Shown one piece after another: positions 12,365-23,639 of a stretch of DNA of 64,000 nt. Positions within the stretch are counted from its first letter, which is position 1. Every line of letters starts with the position of its first letter. Both the position numbers and the translations under genes were made by a program. This DNA comes from Epiperipatus broadwayi (taxonomy: Eukaryota; Onychophora; Udeonychophora; Euonychophora; Peripatidae), in assembly GCA_028023455.1 (NCBI GenBank), contig JAQFVV010006305.1:2345001-2409000 (forward strand). The letters run 5' to 3'. The notes under the pieces were generated by a model that was given only the letters and a program-made list of their open reading frames with translations, had not been told where the DNA came from and searched no databases.

Positions 12365-12900
12365 ATATATAAAAGACATATTTTGTGGGTTCATCCATGT
12401 TAAAAAATTTAAATATTAATATACCGATGTTTCGACTTGATCACACAAGTCATCTACTGGGTAATAAAAGGTAGAAAGATGATTGTAGAGGCGCTACAAT
12501 CACTGATTTAAAAAAAATCTTAAAGTTTCACCAATAGCAAAAATGTTAAATTAAGAACATTTTTTAAAAAAATCTTTCCAAATAGGAGGAAGTTTGCATG
12601 TATCCAGATGTGATAATCTCTACCAGTGCAAAATTAGAGAAACCATTGAGATACTTAAAAGGCCAGATTGTATCAATAAGTGAAATGATACATGCAAACT
12701 TCCTCCTATTTGGAAAGATTTTTCTAAAAAACATTCTTAATTTAACATTTTTGCTATTGGTGGAACTTAAACGTTTTTTTTATCAAATCAGTGATTGTAG
12801 CACCTCTACAACCATCTTTCTACTTTTTATCACCCAGTAGATGACTTGTGTAATTAAATTTTTTAACACGGACGAACCCGCAAAATATGTCTTTTATATA
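12365..12900. repeat. Long inverted repeat (foldback element), arms about 215-240 bp
   Basis: Arm 12365-12604 pairs with 12687-12900 in opposite orientation; the inner ends read AGTTTGCATGTATC / GATACATGCAAACT and the outer ends TATATAAAAGACATATTTTG and its complement. The spacer is 82 bp. The left arm carries about 25 extra bases (ATACCGATGTTTCGACTTGA) that the right arm has lost. The open frame at 12598-12840 merely crosses the right arm and is not a gene. Confidence 0.85.
12425..12460 (-). ncRNA. Hammerhead-like motif in the left foldback arm
   Basis: On the minus strand: GTAGATGACTTG, loop TGTGAT, CAAGTCGAAACATCGG. A perfect 6-bp stem (GACTTG/CAAGTC) sits between GAT and GAAAC. It shares the layout of 9452-9485 but lacks the leading CTGA of a true hammerhead. 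Confidence 0.3.
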
Positions 12901-12925
12901 TGCAACCCGTGAAAATCTTAATATC

Positions 12926-12950
12926 AACACACACACACACACACACATAT
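12926..12950 (+). repeat. (CA)n microsatellite
   Basis: About ten CA units followed by a short TA run, directly downstream of the foldback element. Confidence 0.95.
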
Positions 12951-14138
12951 ATACAGAGCTCAATCTATGGATGTGAAATATTTTTCAGATATCAGGATTA
13001 GCTTCAAATAACCAATAAAGAGGTCTCAGAACATATCCTGTTGCCTTACATTATATGATTGTTAAAGGATCAAAGGCTATATATTGTTTTTGACTTGTAG
13101 TGTTTTTTCAATTTCTTCTTTTTACTCTTTCTCTTATTTTCTTTACATTTCTCCCCCTTTTTATTTTACTGCCTTTTTTAGATTAATATAGGGCTAATAC
13201 TTGTCACAATTGAATTATAGGTTTATGCAACAACATTCATTTTTTAATCATGTACATAGCTATTTTCATTCTCTCTTTGTTTCAATCTGATTTTTGTCTT
13301 TCTATCTCTGTTTTTGTTTTGTTTGGATTTAAAATAGTCACATTAATTTATGAGAAGCTACTAATGATGATGTATAGTACAATGTTAATACTTATATATT
13401 GTTTATCTATATAGTATATCATATGTAAATATATAAAAGTACCATAACTTTATTACATATGGTCCTGATTATTCAACAGTATTTCTATGGAATTTGATCC
13501 CAGTAATCACTAATTTATTCATACTATTTTTTTAATTAATCAGCTGTGGTCAGTAAAACATCTTGTATAATATGATATTAATAGCTGTGTAATAACTTTT
13601 GAGTTGTAAACCATGATATTATAAAGTTCTCAATACTGACTTCAGGAGAAATATGCTTAATATAAAATAAGACCCTAATTAATTCTGATGTTTAAGATCA
13701 TATAAACTTGTCTTATCATTGTTTCAACTCAGAAAATGCGTGTTGTATTTTATTTCATCATATTTATTATTCACACTGTGTATACATTATAGTATTGAGA
13801 GCTTAGCTGATTAAAATAAATATTTATAACATTGAAAAATCTGTTCTGTTGTTAAATGTTTGAAATGTATCAATATTGTTTACTATTAACTGAAAAGTGC
13901 TCTGATTTTTTTTTGAGGCCTTGAAAGAATTCAGTGGTGCAAATTCTCTAATAACCGATTTATTTGCTTTTATTATTTATTTGGAAAATGAATATTGATG
14001 GATTGCTTACTAATATGCATGAGCCATCATAAAGAGATTACTGGTTTTTAAGATGAAGAAATAGCATAATTATTTTTTACCCCTAATGACTGATAGTTTT
14101 TAACTGAGATATGAGTTGTGTTTTTTATTTATTATTTT
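12951..14138. other. AT-rich stretch, no gene seen
   Basis: No coding region, RNA gene or repeat structure recognised. Confidence 0.5.
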
Positions 14139-16080
14139 GATAGACAAAAACAAATTATGGGACTCTTATCCTGGAGGTTGTAATGTTATCATCCAAGGAT
14201 TGATAACTGAAAACAGAGAGTGCTAAGAATCATTGTTGTCATGGGTTTAGGCTGTTATTTGATATTTTATTTGCCTACTTATAATTGAAATTATCCATTA
14301 AAAAAGATTGCATGAATTGGAAGACGAATTAACTAATATTAAATAAAACACTATTGAATTTTTTGAAGTTAGAAGGAAATATTAAGAAACAATTGATTTA
14401 AAAATGGATGCTTCACTTTAAAGGCACAAATATTGGAAGCATAATAAATGGAAAATGACATTAACTTTGGAATTTATAGAAAAAAATAATCTGTATATAA
14501 TTATAATTTTTTTGGTTTGTTTAATTGAGAAATTCCAAAACAGAAATGGACATGCTGACATTTAAATGAAAATATAACTATGTTGCATTATTTTTTAACT
14601 TATAGAAAATATTTATTTCAAAATTGTAATGTGTTTAATAGATTGAGCACAGACAGTATTAACCAATTAATGATATATAAATGTATATTATTACAAAGCT
14701 AGAGAGGCTAAAGCTTTTAACAAAAATGGTATTAACAGTTAATATCTCTAAAATTGAGGAATGTTACAGTGAATTAAGCCTATGGAATTGGTATCAATAT
14801 CGTAAAATGAGCTCTGTGAGGAAATAATAAAATTGTTGGCAAAGTGGCATACCAAAAGTCTAAATGATAAAGGTATACCAGATGATTGAAAGAATGCAAT
14901 AATAGTAGTAACATTTAAAGAAATATGAAAAAGAGAATATTAAGTATTATAATCATATTCTATTAGTTTTATGAGAGAATTTTATTATCATCATTATAAT
15001 TTATACACAAATAACTTTGAATTCAAACCAACAATCTGGATTTAAATGTGATTATAGCATAGTAAATAAATCATGGCCATGGAATAAAAGAAGTTTTAGT
15101 AAAAACTAATGAGTATGAATTTCCATTTTTGCATTATGCCTCTGAGAATTTCCACAGTGATTAAAGTTTTGAAACATTCAGATAGATACTGATACTGTAA
15201 AATCTGGAAGACTTATTTATCAAATTGTAGTGATTAAACTGCATGGTGACACCAAAAGATGATTATTAATAAGGATATTCAATATGGTGATTTTATATAT
15301 CCAAATACTTTACAGAAAGTTTTTTTATGGATTAAAATAGGAAGTTAATAGAATAAGAATAATTGGAGATTACTTAAACTATCTAAATTTTTCAATTGAT
15401 GTGATTGTTTTTGTGAATAATACTTCAAAGTTTCAGGAAATTTTACAAGAACTATCAGATGAAAGCAGGCATAAGTATAAATGTTAAAAAGATGAAAATT
15501 AATGTTCAGTGGTTTTTCAATAAAAAAGAAAATAAACTTTGATAATAGTTAATTAAAAAAAATTAGTAACTATAAACATCTTGATCAGATTATTAATGCA
15601 TATAGAACAATGGATAGAATTAATTATAGAATCAAACTAAATTAATAATAAAAGGAAATATTATTATATATTTGAAAAGAAAGATTTCATTCCCAGTATT
15701 TATTTATTATATATGTAATATGTAAGCAATGCTGAGATTTCACACCACACTGTGAAATATGTTGAAATGTATGTTGGAAGTAATAAGGAAAGATTAAAAG
15801 CAAAATATATGGGTGATAGAAATAACAGGTACCATTGACATTATTCAAAGAATTAAGAAACTGATTATTAGGCATGTTGCTAGAACAGATGATGATAGAT
15901 TGATAGACATCTTATATTGGATTTTCAGAGGTTATAAAAGAGATAGAAGTAAATCACATGTGAAATAGATGGATACAATAAGGAAATTTGCTTGAATGAT
16001 GTGGAAAAGTGCATACTAGATTAAACTTGGAAAGATTTATTCTGAAATGGATTTATAATAGTTGAAAATGATAATAATGT
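14139..16080 (+). mobile_element. Decayed RTE-like LINE, copy 2 (internally deleted)
   Basis: Nucleotide similarity to the copy at 55285-58160 runs in order from the 5' end (GATAGACAAAAACAAATTATG; then GAGAGTGCTAAGAATC; then AAAGGCACAAATATTGGAA) through the RT region (AATCTGGATTTAAA.., TGAGTATGAATTTCC, GGAGATTACTTAAA) to the 3' end (GTTGAAAATGATAATAATG). It is about 0.9 kb shorter, with the middle missing, and no frame of useful length survives. RTE LINEs encode an APE-type endonuclease and RT and move by target-primed reverse transcription; this copy is dead and older-looking than the 55-kb copy. Confidence 0.8.
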
Positions 16081-16584
16081 TATATTCTTTGAGGATGACC
16101 ATTGTATAAAATGGTTGAAATGTTTGAAAAATAACATTAAAGTTAAAATAATTTTATAATATTATGTAATAAACATTTTATATAATGTTTGTAACTTAAT
16201 ATACACCATCTTGTTAGCCTTAGATTTTAACTAAATTAATCAACACTCACCACATGATAAAACTAAAAAGAATGGCAAAAAACTTGATTTAAACAAGCAA
16301 AGAAAGATTTGTGATTATTTTATTTTTAACTAGCTAATATACTCACTTGTGAATCAAATATTTCTTTGCACATAAAATAGGTTATAACATAAAGTATAAT
16401 CTAAATTTTGTATGCATTACTGACTATGAATATATATTTTGGCCATAGAAACACTCTTGAATGAGACATAAAATCAATTAGTATAAAAATTCTCTTAAAA
16501 GTTTGCCTGCTTAGTTATAAAGTAACAGACATATATTTTTTTAATTGAAAATGTTTTTTCCTCTTCTTGAAAAAATATTTTTTA
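16081..16584. other. AT-rich spacer, nothing recognised
   Basis: Short spacer between the RTE relic and the SINE-like repeats. Confidence 0.5.
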
Positions 16585-16790
16585 AGTGTCTCATAGTATG
16601 GTAGTTTAGTACATCAGCTGGTCTAGGATTCAAATTTGAGCTGAGTGAAATCTTGGAAGTTTTTCCAAATAATAAATAGGTTTAGGATTTTTCTTCTAGT
16701 CAGATGGTCCTTAGCTAACCTAATTGGTCATAAGTATTGATCAATAGAAATATATTTAGCTTTTAAAAACTAGAGATTTAAAATCCCATG
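16585..16790 (+). repeat. tRNA-derived SINE-like repeat
   Basis: ATGGTAGTTTAGTACATC resembles a pol III A box region and GGATTCAAATTTGAGCTGAG the B box with flanking sequence (consensus GGTTCGANTCC). The B-box segment and the following GCTGAG are shared with 17550-17720. Its tail has TATTGATCAATAGAAATAT, related to the AATGGGTA tails at 32.4 and 63.7 kb. Too decayed to be an active gene. Confidence 0.5.
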
Positions 16791-17539
16791 TTAATCTGGG
16801 TTGATCAAATGAATCCTTAATGAATTGACCATAAAAACAAAAAAGGATTATAATGTAATTGATGGAAGAATTTTCACACATGGTTACAGTTCTTTTTTTA
16901 AATTAAGATTTAATAAAATTGTTTTTGTTTGATATATAATTGCATGCCATTGTTTTTTTTATCAAACAAATATTGATAAGGACAAAGAAACATTAGTCAG
17001 ACAATGATAAATTATCACTGATTTAGTACCCTATTACTTAATTATTCCAGCCTACTTTCAATATTTATTAATTTTATAGGGGTATTTTTTTTTAATTTTA
17101 AAAAAAGTAATAATTTGAATCCATCAATCTTATTTGAATCTTATTGCATATAAGTGATGCTAATTTGTGTGAAGAGATGATTAATGAATATGGTATATGG
17201 TATTTATGTGTCTTTTTTAAAATTATTTTTTAAAGTTTTGAAAGATAGGAATCAGAAATTTATTCTGTCTTTTATAAAGCTATTTATTGCAAAACTTAAA
17301 TAATAAGTAGACACTAGATGATGATGTTAGAACCAAATCCTCAAACTAGTTTCTAATTATTGACTACTTTCGTTGAACAATGATGCATTCACATATCCAG
17401 CAACTAGTCTTGCTTTTTTTTCATATTATCTAAGTTAATAATAACTTGAGATTCAAAAATATTCTAGGCCTTTGAATCCAGCAAACTTGTGTCCATTGAT
17501 TATTGATCTCACAATAGAATGACTCGAATTGAATAGTAG

Positions 17540-17720
17540 AGTGAATTATTGTTCCCAGTGCTACCCTGTGCAATTTGGCACAGTATCTCAGAGGTAAATA
17601 GTTCCTGGATCAATTCCAAGCTGAGAATAAGTACACAATGTCAATTTGGTCACTTGAATAGAGCTGTTGTTCTCAATTCCCACGTGGCTACTTGAAATTG
17701 TTATGGCAATCTTAGCACCT
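17540..17720 (+). repeat. tRNA-derived SINE-like repeat
   Basis: TGGCACAGTATCTCAGAGG (A-box-like) is followed by CTGGATCAATTCCAAGCTGAG (B-box-like) and AATAAGTACAC. Spacing and order are those of tRNA-derived SINEs. It lies just upstream of the first visible QTRT2 exon. Confidence 0.5.
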
Positions 17721-17840
17721 CATGTATGATTTATTATTATAATTAATATAAAAATATAATTTTAAATGCCAAATAATTTGCATGTTTTTTTAAAAAAGGA
17801 ATAAAAATTGAAAGCATTATTTTTTTTTTATTAATCTTAG

Positions 17841-17945
17841 GATTCTTTACTTTATGTTTGTGTTCAAGACCCTGCAATCAGTGCACCTACTGGTTATAAT
17901 AGTAAACTGGGTATTGCAATTTGGTCAACCCATGGAAAAATGGAA
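17841..17945 (+). CDS. QTRT2: QTRT2 internal exon (queuine tRNA-ribosyltransferase accessory subunit 2)
   Basis: This is a 35-codon open exon with an acceptor (TTAATCTTAG) before it and a donor (GTAAGT) after it, both boundaries in phase 0. It reads DSLLYVCVQDPAISAP then TGYNSKLGIAIWSTHGKME. From what I know of the family, this matches vertebrate QTRT2 around ESLLYCSLHDP..PAGY..KSVSVWSVAGRVEM. QTRT2 is the non-catalytic half of the heterodimer that exchanges guanine-34 for queuine in GUN-anticodon tRNAs; it is associated with mitochondria and related to the TIM-barrel TGT enzymes, but lacks the catalytic Asp. The exon lies in the N-terminal half of the protein, before the KSVDRS segment. The encoding exons for the first 90 or so residues were not found upstream. 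There are no frame breaks, and the exon is less AT-rich than its surroundings. Identification rests on memory of the family, not on a search. Confidence 0.88.
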
Positions 17946-20900
17946 GTAAGTTTTCATCTTTTTAAAATTAAAAATCTATTTATTTTAGTAAATAAGTATT
18001 TCTGACTTTTTCATAGATATATGGCTTATATAGTTGCAACATTTCTCTTCCAATTCCAGATATCACAGTGCAGAAAGTGAATAAAACCACTATGTACTAA
18101 TCAGATTCCTATGGCTAATTGTTGGATATTTAGCTTCTTTCTGGTGGAAAGTATTGGATTTGCATCAATTTGATTTAATGGTCACTTTATTTTTAAAGTG
18201 TTGACATTTTGGACCAATGACTTTCATTTAGTAGGTTGAAATGCTGGGAGTTGGTGCAAATTCACTCTCTGCCACAAGAAGGCAAATTGATTAGAAATTA
18301 GTTGTAGGATTCTAGCTAGAATCTGATGATTTTACTCAATGGGCTTATATTATGAAGGCTCACGTTGTTCTTGAATTGAGATAATGATACAAATTATGTT
18401 GGAAAAATGGAACCCAATGTTTCTGATCAGGTGTTATATCATTTGATCTTTCCCTTCTATTTCCTACTTACTCTGTTTTCAGATAGATTGTGGCTTCTGT
18501 TTTATAATTCCCAACACATTTCTTTCCAATGATCTTATTTCATTTTGAATTCATGAATAGAACAATTCTCACCTGTATATAAGTGTCTTTGAAAGATGAC
18601 TACTGTGAGATGAGAGTGTATCATGTTTTAAAACAAATCTTGTGACAAATCATTGTTTTAAAATTGTACTACATTTAAATAAGAATAGTAATATTTAATT
18701 TATTTGGAAAAAAATAAAAAGAGGATTGCTTTAAGAGATATTTTATCAAAAATATTTTTAGATGCAGAGTTAATAATAAATTGACTGGGTTTAAAAATAA
18801 TCAAAAAACAAAAAAGGCTTCAAATTTTACCACTTATCTATTCATTGCATCCGCATATAAATAAATATGAGCATGTTCCTCCAGAAACAGATAAAAGTCC
18901 AAAGAATAACAAAGAAATAAAGGTGAGTTGTGTTTATTTGTTTATTTGATATCTGGTAATCTATCTTTTAATCTCATCTGTAGCAAATTTTTTTTGGTAA
19001 AAGATTTTAACACTTAGCATAATTATAGTTCTCCATTGTAATCTTTAATCAACCAAATCACTTCCGTAAAAGAAATTGTTATTGCACTTTTTTTAGAAAG
19101 TCTTGAGATAATTTTTTCATTGAAAGTGGGATTTGGCTTTTGTTCAAATACTATGCTCATATCTACCATTATATACTTTTAAAAAGTTGTTATTCATCAT
19201 CAGCTTTGCATTCCCAATTCAACGAAGATGTGCTCTTATAATTGCAGATTCAGTATTATCACATCAAGAAAGTGGAAGAGTATACTGATTGGTTTTATGA
19301 TATTGCCATCATATTATTGAGCATTCAAAAGTGAACTTTTTTCCAATGCATTATTTATATTGATAAGAATTCATGCTTAAACTTTTATACAAAACATGAT
19401 AGAATAACAGTTCTATATAGACATAGAAGTTATATTAATGTGAGAAAGTATTCTATTTCTTTTTTAATTACAAAAATAACAATCAAATGACTTTACTGCT
19501 AATTGCAATCTTCCAGCGTCTTCCATTCTGCCACTATATCTATCATGCAGAGCTTTTAAAGTGTTAAATGCAGAAGCAGATATTGAGATTTAGCAGAAAC
19601 TCCAATATGCTATTTCTGCATTTTAAAATGTTAACTTAAGATGTAACATATTGAAGTCTGCTTCACCTTAAATCTGGCATTCTATCTTTAAAAAACAAAA
19701 ACAAAAAACCCATGATTTAAAGTAATCCACATTTTGAAGCTGATATGTATCCAAGCCTAATATTTCTGACTTACATCTTCCTTTCATTAGCTGGTAGACT
19801 GAATTTAATTGAACATTTAATTACTAAATCACATTCTTTATAGGTTGACATTAAGAACAATCGATAGATCAAAACCCACCATCAGTCTTTTTTGAATCCT
19901 GAAACCTGCTTCATGAAACTATCTAGGGACTTTTAAAAAACATTGTTATAAAATGAAACCAAATTGGGCTAACGTCACTTTTTAATTTTAAAAGGCTTTT
20001 TGATATCATCATGTAATGACTGTTTACTGCACATTATTTCCTTAAACAAACAACTTTTTTTCAAACATTGGCACAAATATTTTTGATTTTAATCATATTC
20101 CTTGATCACATTGATAAAAACGATATATAAATTTAATGTTAAAAATTTTGGTACATAGTATCTCAAGGAAATGTAATGTGATCCACAATATATAAATTAT
20201 ATATTTTTTTATTATACTTGTTTTGCTTTTTTCTGTTAACGAATATCTACAATACTTCTTAATTCTCGAAAACTGGGCTGAGTCTCTGGTAATTATTTAT
20301 CTATGAATATAAAATCTTTAAAATAATTTTATTACAGTAAATAATTATGATATTTCATAAATAATTACTATACTTTTTCTATCCTTTTTATTTTTATGAA
20401 TTTGATCAATAGAAGATTTTTAAAAAATAAAATGACAAAAAATTCCAGTAGTTTTAACTAATGCATTACTATCATATTTTACAACTTCCCCAGAGATCCC
20501 ATCAGAATTCACAGCTTGGATATTTTTCTTTAAATAGTCCATAGGATGGATACATTCTAAAACGTGGTCATCTGAATTTCTATATCATTTTTCAAAAAAT
20601 GATAAAAATACTTTTTTCATCTATTTGAAATATCATTATTATATAAAAAAGTGCCACCTGTTTATTTAATAGGAATACAATATAATTTGTAGATTTTTAT
20701 GTTAATGCATAAAAAATAAAAGAAAGAGTTCAAAAATGACTGTAGTCAAGCAAATGACTATAACTTTTTTACATTTTTAATCCACCAATCATTTTTAATT
20801 CTTCTGTCATTCATTGAACTTCTATCTTTAAACCCCCTATATCAATTATTAAGCTCTTCATTACTTTTGCTTTTCATACACAATACACCCATTAAGAGAA

Positions 20901-23028
20901 TCTCACATGTCAACAACAGATGATATGAAGAGTTGTTTATCAAGTGTAAAAATTCTGCATAGTGTCAGATTCATTGTAAAGTCTGATCGGATATTGATTC
21001 TTAAATATATAATAGTCCAGATTCTTTTAAAAAATGAAGGTGAAAGCATCTAACTATAGTTGGACTTAGGATCTTCATATAGGATGCCATGAATGATATG
21101 ATAAAAAATAAATCTATGAATGCATCTATTTCAAATAAGATAATTTAATATCTAAATATTAACTATAAATACAATTTAGACCAGTTCATCCAATCTTCAC
21201 CTCTCATGATTAATCTGTTATACTCAGTATTCAAACTCAGGGTGGATTTTGCAATTAACTCTCTTCAAGGGTTCCATTAATATCCTGTAGTAATAATATT
21301 ATTTAATACAATCTTAATCAATAGATTCTCAAAATTACATTCAAATAAGTTATTATGATGTCAAATTAGGAGGATATATATATGTATGAGTATTTAATCT
21401 TATTTTATTATGAAAATAAAATAAATAATTTAAATGAATTAGAGACTTTCTTAAAATAAAAAAAAAAATTTAACAATATTTATTAAATGACAACAATTTA
21501 AATTTATCTTTATATATATTAATGTTTATATTTATGAGTGTTTTTCATACATCTCTACTATATTAATATATAAGTTTAAAATGATACCTTCCCATATCCC
21601 CATAGTAGATATGTATTATAACCCAAACAATAAATGAAATTTTATAATTTCAAAAATTATGATAATACTAACTAGCTATGTTTAATTTAAACCATATAAG
21701 TATAAATGAAGATTTTTGTATTATTGAATCCTTTTGAGGGTATTCCATTTTTATAAGACCCCCCATCTATGTGTAGTTTGTATCAATGAAAGAATAAATC
21801 ATTCATTCAAGGATATTAATTATTTATACAAAGAATAAATAAACAAATATTACTAAATTAATTAAGTTAATCATAAACAAAAATTCTGTCTTGTCAAGTG
21901 AATGAATTTAATATGAAGAACAATGAAATCTTACCTTCATATTAAGTCTACTTATTTACCCTGGTCAAGTCGCTTTACAAGGAAGACCTAAATTTTATTA
22001 AATAAAAAAAAAAATTAATTTCTTTTCATCTAAGGGCTTTCTAAACTGAATTATCCTACGTAAGTAGATTTTGGAAACAAATGAAATAAAATTAGATATT
22101 TATAGATAATGCTACACAAAGATGTTATGATGTATTAAAAGTTTATAGTATTGTCCTATTCATTTCCATAATTTGCGAAGTAATTTCATTAAGAATAAAG
22201 TTCTTTATTCTCTGGTCATCAATCATTGGTGAGGCAATTGTCATATTCTGTTGTTCTTAAACATTCCTCTTGCATGATGTTGACATCTTCCATAAATTAT
22301 TTCCATATAAATTGAAATTGCATTTTGAATTATAAAGATGAAATATATATATACTTTAGGCATTTCAGTAGGAATAGTAATTACATTACTTTAGGTTATG
22401 ATAAAAGCATTAGATCCTATGGCAAATTGTCTTTACTCATGATGCATTTTAAATAACTTGAAATCTTCTTAAAATAATTTATTTGAATATAAATGTTTTT
22501 AGTATATTTATCTTCTCTAAAATTCAAGTTTAGAACAATCTCATTAAGAATTTCTCTAAGTACTCTAGTAAAGATAACCTGTTTTTGAAATTATTATTAT
22601 TAATATTAAAGAGTAATTTATTTACTTTTTTCTTGAGTGATATTAGAGTTTTCTCTTCACGAAGATTTTATAAACAAGGAAAATTTGTTCAAACTATTGA
22701 TCCATTTTTTTAATGTGTTCAGAATTCAAATACAGCAAAATAATTAAGCATAGTGACTAGTAAAAGATAGAATTAATTTGGAAATTATTTATTTTAACTT
22801 TTATTGTAGAATTGACTTCCAGTAGCATGTATGAAATTTACTATTTGATTTCACGATTTTGTATTCTATTATTGTTGAAAGTATTATAATTAATAATTGT
22901 ATAATTGAATTCTAATTTCATTTCCTTCACGTTTAGTTGCTAAGATACAACTTTGACCTAAGGTTATCTCTAAGTTTCACATCGTGGTTAGTGGTGTTAG
23001 TTAATTTTATAAATATTGGTACTAATTG
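17946..23028. other. First 5 kb of the QTRT2 intron, no embedded gene seen
   Basis: AT-rich sequence with no recognisable exon, element or RNA gene, apart from a small imperfect hairpin at 19566-19623 whose arms (AAATGCAGAAGCAGATATTG and its near complement) are 20 bp with one bulge. Confidence 0.5.
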
Positions 23029-23305
23029 GTTAGGTGTACTGTGGCCACTAGGTGATGCTGCAGTATCATCAAGAACCCCCAAGAAGCCTGCAAGTGATAA
23101 ATTTCTATCCAAAAATCACTGAAATCGAAAAATTAAAATGGCTAAGGCAAAGTAAATCAAACAAATTCTTCTAAAATACAAATCAAAAAGAAATAGAAGA
23201 AAACGCTATAAAATTCAAATTGCAAAAACAGAAATCAGTGAAAATACGTCAAATGCAATACCCCCCCCGAATGCAGCGTAGCCTAATGACCACAGTACAC
23301 CTAAC
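23029..23305. mobile_element. Short TIR element (MITE-like), 277 bp
   Basis: The left end GTTAGGTGTACTGTGG continues CCACTAGGTGATGCTGCA; the right end, read on the other strand, is GTTAGGTGTACTGTGG then TCATTAGGCTACGCTGCA. This gives TIRs of about 38 bp with roughly 85% identity. The inside is A-rich, with a run of eight C at 23268. No target duplication is clear, so the superfamily is open. The 61-codon open frame at 22937-23122 crosses the left end and is not a gene. Confidence 0.75.
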
Positions 23306-23639
23306 TAATATCAAATGTATTACATGAATGGACCTTCACCTTTATAATATAAAGAAAATTTTTTATTTAAGGAAGTTCTGTAAAACACAATGACAGTATC
23401 ATAAGACTAATGGATATATTCATAATGTTAATGGATGCAATAATATTGAATGTATTAATGTATGAATACATCTTTGTTGAATTACTTATATAAAGCAAAT
23501 GAAGAATAATAGTCTTGATAAAAAAATATTTTACCATGTATTTGAGGATGACTTTTATGAGAGAGATAGTTCCATTTATATTATAAAACTATTTCAAAAG
23601 CATTGTAAAGAGTGCAGTATCAATTGCTTTTGATGGGAA
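23306..23639. other. AT-rich spacer within the intron
   Basis: Nothing recognised between the TIR element and the 3' end of the minus-strand RTE copy. Confidence 0.5.

Noticed and set aside
12598-12840. 80-codon open frame as a gene
   Set aside because: It lies across the spacer and right arm of the foldback element; the frame is a by-product of the inverted repeat.
23029-23305. Assigning the 277-bp TIR element to mariner because of its TTAGGTG end
   Set aside because: No TA target duplication flanks the TIRs and the inside shows no transposase similarity.
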